Shown here: one piece after another, positions 7,530-13,313 of the stretch
Layout of the letters: each line of letters begins with the position of its first letter
Position numbering within the stretch: the first letter of the stretch is position 1
NCBI GenBank assembly: GCA_013151875.1
Contig: JAADHL010000260.1
Location: 1 to 13,313 of the forward strand
Reading direction: 5' to 3'
From: Deltaproteobacteria bacterium
GTDB lineage: Bacteria > Myxococcota_A > UBA9042 > DTJE01
Length of the DNA: 13,313 nt
Notes under the pieces: model-generated
Seen by the model: only the letters and a program-made list of their open reading frames with translations
What the model was told of the DNA's origin: nothing
Databases searched by the model: none
Translations under genes and position numbers: made by a program

Positions 7530-8939
7530 GTGTCTGATGAACAGCAGGACGTGGGGGTGGAAAAACAGGAGGCGTCGAAAAACCCCCTCAAGGAGATCAC
7601 CCAGCCTTTCATAGACCTCGTGCACGCGCCTCGGGCCTTGTGGGGCATCAATCTGCCCTATTTCTTCGAGGGCTTCGTCTATTTCGGGATCCTGGGCTAC
7701 CTGGCCATGTACTTTTCGGACTACGTGGGCCTGAATGACCATATGGCCGACATCATGGTCGGGGTCCTTACCTGGGGCATCACGTTCTCGATGTTCCTGT
7801 TCGGCGGCCTGGCGGACAAGTGGGGCGTGCGCAGGGCCCTTCTTATCGCTTTCGTTCTGATGATAGGCGGCCGGGCGATCCTCGCCGGCGGCTCGTACCT
7901 TGGTTTGACCATAGGTCTGTGGTCGCCCCTGTTCTGGGTGTCCATGCTGGGTATTCTGCTGATCACGCTGGGGTACGGCATGTACCAGCCCGCCGCGTAC
8001 GCCGCGGTCAGGCAGTTCACCACTCCGAAGACCGCGGCCATGGGCTACGCCATGCTGTATGCCCTGATGAACCTGGGTGGATGGCTGCCCACCTTTTTTT
8101 CACCCGTGCGCAAGGCCATCGGGATTCCGGGGGCCTTCTGGGTATATACGGGAATCACGGTTCTGGCCCTGCTGTCCACTTGGCTGATCCTTTCCAAAAG
8201 GGTCGTCAGGGAAACCATGGAGCGGATCAAGGCCGAGACAGGCGTAGACGTTTCCAAAGAGGACGATGAAGGGGAGGAGGGCAAGCCCAAGGAACCGTTC
8301 TCGCTGATAAAGTGGTTCAAGAATCATCCACTTGCCGACCCAAAGTTCAGCTTTTTCATCTTTTGCCTGATACCGGTCCAGACCCTGTTCGCGCACAACT
8401 GGCTGACCCTGCCCATGTACGTGGCGCGGGCCTATCAGGGGACCTGGATAGGCGACAACTTCGAGGTGGCCGTCAACTTCAACCCCCTGCTGATCTTCAT
8501 CCTGGTCCCGATTGTCACTGCCGTCACCCAAAAGCGCAATGTCTACAACATGATGATTGCCGGCACCTTCGTGATGGCGCTGCCCACGTTCCTGCTGGCC
8601 CTGGGGCCGAGTTTCTGGACCCTGTTGGGCTATCTGGTCCTCATGACCATCGGCGAGGCAATGTGGCAGCCGCGCTTCCTGCAATACGCGGCGGAAATCG
8701 CGCCCAAGGGACGCACCGGGGCCTACATGGGAGTGGCGCAGTTCCCCTGGTTTTTGACCAAGGTGGTCACAAGCCTGTACGCGGGCTGGTTCCTGGCGAA
8801 CTACTGCCCCAAGGAAGGCAAAATGGACACCGAGTTCATGTGGTTCGTCTACGGACTCATCGCCATCAGCTCGACCGTCATGCTTATTCTGGCCCGCGGC
8901 TGGGTGGGGAAGGACTTCAAGACAAAGGCGGACGATTGA
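7530..8939 (+). CDS. MFS transporter, POT/PTR-like (degenerate ExxERF motif)
   Basis: This is an inner-membrane major facilitator superfamily transporter of 469 residues with about 12 hydrophobic segments. MFS motif A appears as GGLADKWGVRR (92-102) between TM2 and TM3. Two segments resemble proton-coupled oligopeptide transporters: TM1 (43-62) contains YFFEGFVYFGILGYLAMYF, aligning with the ExxERFxYYG signature, and TM10 contains YLVLMTIGEAMWQP (about 368-381), matching the POT TGE...P motif. The TM1 signature lacks its Arg and first Glu, so classic proton-peptide coupling may be altered and the substrate is uncertain. A charged cytosolic loop (about 222-265) joins the halves, and a cytosolic N-terminal stretch of about 40 residues precedes TM1. 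The GTG start is supported by AGGAG 6 nt upstream. It is transcribed divergently from the export operon and ends 3 bp from the convergent cysteine-rich gene. Confidence 0.88.
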   Translation: MSDEQQDVGVEKQEASKNPLKEITQPFIDLVHAPRALWGINLPYFFEGFVYFGILGYLAMYFSDYVGLNDHMADIMVGVLTWGITFSMFLFGGLADKWGVRRALLIAFVLMIGGRAILAGGSYLGLTIGLWSPLFWVSMLGILLITLGYGMYQPAAYAAVRQFTTPKTAAMGYAMLYALMNLGGWLPTFFSPVRKAIGIPGAFWVYTGITVLALLSTWLILSKRVVRETMERIKAETGVDVSKEDDEGEEGKPKEPFSLIKWFKNHPLADPKFSFFIFCLIPVQTLFAHNWLTLPMYVARAYQGTWIGDNFEVAVNFNPLLIFILVPIVTAVTQKRNVYNMMIAGTFVMALPTFLLALGPSFWTLLGYLVLMTIGEAMWQPRFLQYAAEIAPKGRTGAYMGVAQFPWFLTKVVTSLYAGWFLANYCPKEGKMDTEFMWFVYGLIAISSTVMLILARGWVGKDFKTKADD

Positions 8940-8942
8940 TCG

Positions 8943-10564
8943 CTACGAACAATCACCCGTGAATGGGTTGCACTTGGCGCCGTCGGCGCACTGCGATGGG
9001 TCCTTGTTGCAGCCCTGGGGAAGCGACAGGGCGTCCACCTTCGAGGCTGTGTAGCCCAGCCTGACCCTGTAGCCCTTGCCGCCGCCGTCCATGTCTTCAG
9101 TGGCCACGTCTTTCAGCAAATCCTTCAGCGAGGCCACGTCCGTACCCAGGTTGATCGGGTACTTATCGCTCAACGCGTCAATCAGGGCCGTCGGCACGAC
9201 TCCCTCGATGTAGCCCGACTTGATCCCGGTCGTGGGGTCGCCGTCGAAACGGCCGACCGCGAATCCCACCACGTTTCCGAGGCCCGCGGGCACGATATCC
9301 GGGACGATGGCGTTCAGGTCAAAGGACCCTTCACCGGTGACGAAGCAAGGCGCCGGGACCGCGGGGTCCGTGGTGCAAGTGCCTGTCGCGGCGTACGTGA
9401 TCTTGTCGAACCCCGCCTGGCCGCCCCACGGCAGCAGGGCGCAGGACTCGGCCCCACCACCCGTAAAGAAGGTGCACGCCCCTTCACCGAAGTCCACCGA
9501 AGCCCCGGTGAACGCGAAGTCGATTGCATCGAACGCCGCCACGAGTCCGCCGTATTGGTACTTGTCCAGATAATCGGTAAGGAAGGCGCCTATCAGGTCA
9601 TTGACCTCCACCGGGCCATTGCCCAGGTCGAACATGACCTTGGGCTGTTCCAGTGTCATCTTGCCCACGCGGAACACCTCCGGCGCCGTCGTGATCGTCG
9701 TGATGCACTCGCCCTGCACGCACACGTCGTCGGTGAAGTCGAAGGCGTCGCCGCACGAAGCTCCGTCGTCCTTCGCCTTGTTCGAACAGAACGCGTCCGC
9801 GTCGCACAGGTCCGCAGTGTCCTCCAGGCATTTGAACGCGCAGGTGATCCTGCGGCACCGGTCACGGCACTCGGCGACCTGTTCATCCGTGCACAGTTCC
9901 AGGTCATCGCACAGCTCCTTGCCGCATTGTTTGAGGCGCTGGCTGGACGGTGACTTGACAGGGTCGCAGATATCCATGGGCGACTCGTTGGTCAGCCAGT
10001 CGCAAAGGTCCCCGCACGAGGCGTCGCAAGGCCCTATCGCACACTTGTCGCACCGGTCGGCGCACTGGTTTCTGATCTCGCGGATGCAGTTGTTCCGACA
10101 GTAATCCTCGGTGTTGCCGGCGGCCTGACACGCGGCGTAGTCGCACACATCGGTGCAGGCCGTGTTGCCGGGTTCACACGAGTCGATCAGTTTTTCCCGG
10201 CACGAGGCGCGATCGCACTGGTCGCTGGTGCACAGGTTTCCGTCGTCGCAGACCGACACCGTAGCGCAGCCGACCTTGGGGTCGCACGAATCGATGGTGC
10301 ACGGGTCCAGGTCGTTGCAGGGGTCGTGGCGGCATTCGCCCGTGGAAGGCACGCAAGTGTCGATGGTGCACAGGTCGTCGTCCACGCACCGGAAGTCCTC
10401 GGAATCAACGAATTCGTCCCGCTTTCCAGGTTGCAGAAGTCGTCGGTGCAGGGGTCTCCGTCGTTGCAGGACCTGGGGTCGTTGAGGCAATTGTCCTCCT
10501 CGTCGCACCCGAAGGCGCCAAGCGCCAGGACCATTGTCAACAAGAACGCGCTCCATGCTTTCAT
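8943..10564 (-). CDS. Cysteine-rich lipoprotein, interrupted by a frameshift
   Basis: The product is reconstructed by joining two frames. From the ATG at 10564 (GGAGGG 4 nt upstream) come a lipoprotein-like signal (LGAFGC, Cys20) and the first cysteine repeat, up to about residue 50. The reading then continues in another frame from near 10415 to the TAG at 8943, giving about 540 residues. Residues 21-287 are very Cys-rich. Four copies of C-x-D-x-x-x-C-T-x-D-x-C are visible: CNDGDPCTDDFC, CVDDDLCTIDTC, CNDLDPCTIDSC and CDDGNLCTSDQC, a style common in myxobacterial surface proteins. More irregular paired cysteines follow. The remainder (about 288-520) is a glycine- and hydrophobic-rich beta-type domain I do not recognise, and a last small motif (CNKDPSQCADGAKCNPFTGDC) closes the chain. 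It is probably an outer-membrane or surface adhesin or scaffold held by disulfides. Without the frameshift repaired, the downstream frame has only an unconvincing start (10595) and no signal peptide. Confidence 0.75.
10410..10420 (-). other. Frameshift site in the cysteine-rich lipoprotein gene
   Basis: Up to residue 50 (...NLESGT) the signal-peptide frame keeps the cysteine repeat. Beyond this point the repeat resumes only in another frame (EFVDSEDFRCVDDDLCT). The repeat style (compare STGEC in the next unit) predicts Gly-x-Cys here. Loss of one base would restore the frame, while loss of four (for example TGCG after ACG) would restore both frame and cysteine. No slippery heptamer is seen. 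Confidence 0.75.
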
Positions 10565-10613
10565 ACCGCCCTCCAGGTGTTTGGAAAGACATCATCCCGT
10601 ACTTCGATGGCTA

Positions 10614-10642
10614 TTTATCCCCGAAAACGCTGCTTTCTTCAA
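10614..10642 (-). promoter_or_regulatory. Candidate promoter of the cysteine-rich lipoprotein gene
   Basis: On the minus strand TTGAAG (10642-10637; 4 of 6) precedes GATAAA (10619-10614; 4 of 6) with a 17-nt spacer. This would start RNA near 10607, about 43 nt before the ATG at 10564. Match quality is moderate. Confidence 0.38.
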
Positions 10643-10853
10643 GTCCGGATCAGCTTTCGTCTTCATTCCGCGAGCACGCGAGATCCGTACCGAGGTTGAT
10701 TTTCCAGCCAACAATCACGTTCGATAATTAACCTGGGTCAGGCTGGAACACTCCCCCCTTGCCCGGCCGCCATGCGCCCGGTTTGCAATCTACGACACGG
10801 TTGAAGCATTATCGAAAACCTCTACAGCGCAGATTGCTCGATCAGCCTTCAGG

Positions 10854-10883
10854 TGGACAAAAGGGCCGGCGTGCTGCTACATT
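10854..10883 (+). promoter_or_regulatory. Candidate extended -10 promoter of ileS
   Basis: TGGACA (10854-10859; 5 of 6) is separated by 18 nt from TACATT (10878-10883; 4 of 6), which is preceded by TGC, the extended -10 element. Transcription near 10890 would leave a leader of about 26 nt containing the GGGAGG ribosome-binding site. Confidence 0.42.
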
Positions 10884-10915
10884 TTGCCGTCGTTTCGGCA
10901 GCCCGGGAGGCGTAC

Positions 10916-13313
10916 GTGGCGGAAGGCACCGACTACAAAAAGACCTTGATGCTCCCCAGGACGGCCTTTCCCATGAAGGCTCACCTGGCTCAGCGCGAGC
11001 CTGAAACGCTGGCGGCCTGGAAGAAGGGGCGCATATATCAGAAGATGGTGGCCGCCGCTGCCGAGAGGGGTGGCGAGCCCTTTCTGTTCCATGACGGTCC
11101 GCCCTACGCCAACGGCCACCTCCACCACGGCCATATCTTGAACAAGGTCCTCAAGGATATTGTGGTCAAGTCGCGAAACATGACCGGCAGCCCGTGCGAA
11201 TACGTGCCCGGCTGGGACTGCCACGGCCTGCCCATCGAACACGCTGTCGAAAAGGAAATTGGGCGCGAGGCGGCCCGTTCCGACCCCCAGGGGCTGCGCC
11301 GCAAGTGCAGGGAATTTGCCCTGAAATGGGTGAACATCCAGCGCGACGAGTTCGAAAGGCTGGGAGGCATGGGGGAGTGGGACAGTCCCTACCTCACAAT
11401 GACCCCGGAATACGAGGCCCTCATCGAACGAGAGTTCGGCAAGTTCGTGGAAACCGGGGCCGTCTACCAGGGCAAGAAGCCGGTCCTTTGGTGCCATGTG
11501 TGCGAAACGGCCCTCGCCGACGCCGAGGTCGAATACCAGCAGTCGGTTTCACCGTCCGTGTACGTGAAATTTCCATTCAAGACGGGGTTTGGCGAGCGCA
11601 TTCCCGAGCTTGCAGGGCGTGAAGGCGCGGTCGTGATCTGGACGACCACGCCATGGACCCTGCCCGCCAACCTGGCGATTTCGCTGCACCCTGACGAAAC
11701 ATACGTGGCCGAGGACGTGGACGGCGAAACCTGGATCCTGGCCGAAAAGCTCTTTGACGGTTTCCACGAGGAAGTCGGCAGGGAACCGGGTGACATCTTC
11801 GCGAGGTTTATCGGCAAGGCCCTTGACGGCGCCGTATGTTCCCATCCGTTCATCGACCGGGAGTCCCTGGTGATCGTGGGCGAGCACGTCACCATGGATG
11901 CGGGCACCGGCTGCGTCCACACCGCTCCCGGGCATGGCGAGGAGGACTTCGATATCGGCCTCAAGTACGGCCTGGATGCCTACGCGCCCGTCAACGAACA
12001 GGGGAAATTCACATCCGACGTGCCCGAGTTCCAGGGACGCCTCGTGTTCGATTGTGATGAGGACATAGTGGCCCTGCTGGAAGAGCGGGGCGCCCTGATA
12101 GCGCGCAAGGACTTTGAACACCAGTACCCCCACTGCTGGCGCAGCCACAACCCGGTCATCTTCCGGGCAACGCCGCAATGGTTCATATCCGTGGACAAGA
12201 CCGGACTGCGTAAGGCCGCGCTCGAGGCCATCGATGGCGTGAAATTCATCCCTGCGTGGGGCCGCGACCGGATCGGAGGAATGCTGAAATCCAGACCGGA
12301 TTGGTGCATCTCGCGTCAACGACATTGGGGCGTGCCGATCGTGGCTCTGACCTGCCGCGATTGCGGTGAGGCCGCTACGACGAGGGAACTGGTGGACCAC
12401 GTGGCGTCCGTGTTCGAAAAAGACGGCGCTGACGCCTGGTTCGACCGCGATCTGGCGGATTTGACGCCGGACGGTTTCTCGTGCCCAAAGTGCGGCGGGA
12501 CCTCGTTCGACAAGGTGCGCGACATCCTGGACGTATGGTTCGATTCGGGCACCTCGTACGCCGCGGTGATGGAAAAGCGCTACGGCTACAAACGGCCCGT
12601 CGATCTGTATCTGGAAGGAAGCGATCAGCACCGAGGTTGGTTTCAGTCGTCCCTGCTCGCCTCGGTGGGCACCAGGGGGCAGGCGCCCTATCGTGCCGTG
12701 CTGACCCACGGTTTCGTGGTGGACGGCAACGGCAGGAAGCTGTCAAAGAGCCTGGGCAACTTCATCCCGCCGGATCGGCTGCTTCGGAGGTACGGCGCCG
12801 AGCTGATGCGCCTGTGGACCGCGGCCCAGGACTATAGGGACGACATCCGCCTGTCGGACGAGATCCTCAAGCGCCTGGTGGATTCCTACCGGAAGATGCG
12901 CAACACGCTGAGGTTCATGCTGGGCGTGGTGTCGGACATGGACCCGGACTCCGACATGGTTGAACACGATGAATTGCTGCCGCCGGACCGCTGGGCCCTG
13001 CACCGGTTCGGCGAGGTGGTGAGCAAGGTCCGAAACGCCTATACCGAGTACGAATTCCACTCGGTGGTCCGCACTCTTCTGGATTTCATGACCACGGAAC
13101 TGTCCTCCTTCTACCTCGATATCGGCAAGGACAGGCTGTACTGCGACCTTGCCGACGGCATGCGGCGGCGCTCCGTGCAGACCGTGATTTATCGCATACT
13201 GAAGGATACCATCATCCTGTTGGCGCCCATACTGTCGTTTACCGCGGAAGAGGCGTGGGGGCATCTTCCCGGAAAAGAAGGCAACCCGGAAAGCGTGTTT
13301 CTGACCGCCTTCC
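10916..13313 (+). CDS. ileS: Isoleucyl-tRNA synthetase (3' end beyond window)
   Basis: This class I synthetase charges tRNA-Ile with isoleucine and edits misactivated valine; it is cytosolic and essential. The frame is open from the GTG at 10916 (GGGAGG 5 nt upstream) to the right edge: 799 codons of an expected 900-950. The nucleotide-binding HxGH motif is HHGH at residues 70-73, inside DGPPYANGHLHHGHILNK. The CP1 editing domain shows WTTTPWTLPAN (242-252) and GTGCVHTAPGHGEED (330-344), the site that hydrolyses Val-tRNA. CISRQRHWGVP, DVWFDSG and LEGSDQHRGWFQSSL are standard IleRS blocks. Two CxxC pairs (CRDC near 480, CPKC near 523) form a zinc-ribbon-like element. The KMSKS motif is KLSKS (608-612). 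The anticodon-binding helical domain begins near 660; the C-terminal part lies outside. All visible catalytic motifs are intact, so it should be functional. Confidence 0.97.
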   Translation, partial: MAEGTDYKKTLMLPRTAFPMKAHLAQREPETLAAWKKGRIYQKMVAAAAERGGEPFLFHDGPPYANGHLHHGHILNKVLKDIVVKSRNMTGSPCEYVPGWDCHGLPIEHAVEKEIGREAARSDPQGLRRKCREFALKWVNIQRDEFERLGGMGEWDSPYLTMTPEYEALIEREFGKFVETGAVYQGKKPVLWCHVCETALADAEVEYQQSVSPSVYVKFPFKTGFGERIPELAGREGAVVIWTTTPWTLPANLAISLHPDETYVAEDVDGETWILAEKLFDGFHEEVGREPGDIFARFIGKALDGAVCSHPFIDRESLVIVGEHVTMDAGTGCVHTAPGHGEEDFDIGLKYGLDAYAPVNEQGKFTSDVPEFQGRLVFDCDEDIVALLEERGALIARKDFEHQYPHCWRSHNPVIFRATPQWFISVDKTGLRKAALEAIDGVKFIPAWGRDRIGGMLKSRPDWCISRQRHWGVPIVALTCRDCGEAATTRELVDHVASVFEKDGADAWFDRDLADLTPDGFSCPKCGGTSFDKVRDILDVWFDSGTSYAAVMEKRYGYKRPVDLYLEGSDQHRGWFQSSLLASVGTRGQAPYRAVLTHGFVVDGNGRKLSKSLGNFIPPDRLLRRYGAELMRLWTAAQDYRDDIRLSDEILKRLVDSYRKMRNTLRFMLGVVSDMDPDSDMVEHDELLPPDRWALHRFGEVVSKVRNAYTEYEFHSVVRTLLDFMTTELSSFYLDIGKDRLYCDLADGMRRRSVQTVIYRILKDTIILLAPILSFTAEEAWGHLPGKEGNPESVFLTAF

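Larger units (their letters stand above)
10565..10915. other. Divergent intergenic region between the cysteine-rich gene and ileS
   Basis: This 351-bp gap holds the ribosome-binding sites of both flanking genes and one candidate promoter for each direction. Apart from a short CGCGAG direct repeat near 10670, I see no further gene, RNA or repeat. Small open frames across it have no convincing start context. No T-box specifier or antiterminator structure was recognised upstream of ileS. Confidence 0.6.

Noticed and set aside
10405..10425. Programmed ribosomal frameshifting in the cysteine-rich gene
   Set aside because: No slippery heptamer or following stable stem was seen. An indel in the DNA or the assembly is simpler.
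10743..10915. T-box riboswitch upstream of ileS
   Set aside because: No T-box consensus, specifier loop or terminator/antiterminator pair was found, and a simple promoter leaves only a short leader.
11549..12709. 386-codon minus-strand frame opposite ileS
   Set aside because: ileS motifs are intact across this region; the antisense frame has no recognisable content.

Overview
The base composition (GC-rich), the lipoprotein and cysteine-rich surface protein styles, and the operon content suggest a Gram-negative bacterium of the Deltaproteobacteria in the broad sense (Myxococcota- or Desulfobacterota-like), possibly from a metagenome assembly. This placement is an inference from protein style, not a phylogenetic result.

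Positions 1-7328 carry a five-gene operon on the minus strand. In transcription order it encodes a lipoprotein with Ig-like domains (7328-6522), a DUF1302 outer-membrane barrel (6455-4758), a DUF1329 periplasmic protein (4664-3381), a seven-bladed YCF48/BNR-like propeller (3377-2274), and an RND/MMPL-superfamily exporter that runs off the left edge (2277-1). A sigma70-like promoter lies just upstream (7380-7409). The last three genes are tightly coupled (3-nt gap, then a 4-nt ATGA overlap). Both gaps around the barrel gene can fold into hairpins. DUF1302, DUF1329, YCF48-like and RND genes recur together in Proteobacteria and look like a trans-envelope route for a hydrophobic molecule. The substrate is not known, and the first-gene lipoprotein appears to be an additional component.

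Positions 7329-7529 form the divergent regulatory region. Positions 7530-8939 (plus strand) encode a 12-helix MFS transporter resembling the POT/PTR peptide-transporter branch, but with a degenerate ExxERF signature. It converges, with only 3 bp between stop codons, on a minus-strand gene (10564-8943) for a cysteine-rich lipoprotein. That gene is interrupted by a frameshift near 10410-10420: the signal peptide and first cysteine repeat are in one frame and the rest in another.

A 351-bp divergent intergenic region (10565-10915) follows, with a plausible promoter in each direction. The window ends in ileS (isoleucyl-tRNA synthetase, from 10916), truncated by the right edge after 799 codons. The two edge-truncated genes, ileS and the RND exporter, were found by reading the sequence through to the window edges. 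No tRNA, rRNA, CRISPR array, insertion sequence or clear rho-independent terminator was seen.
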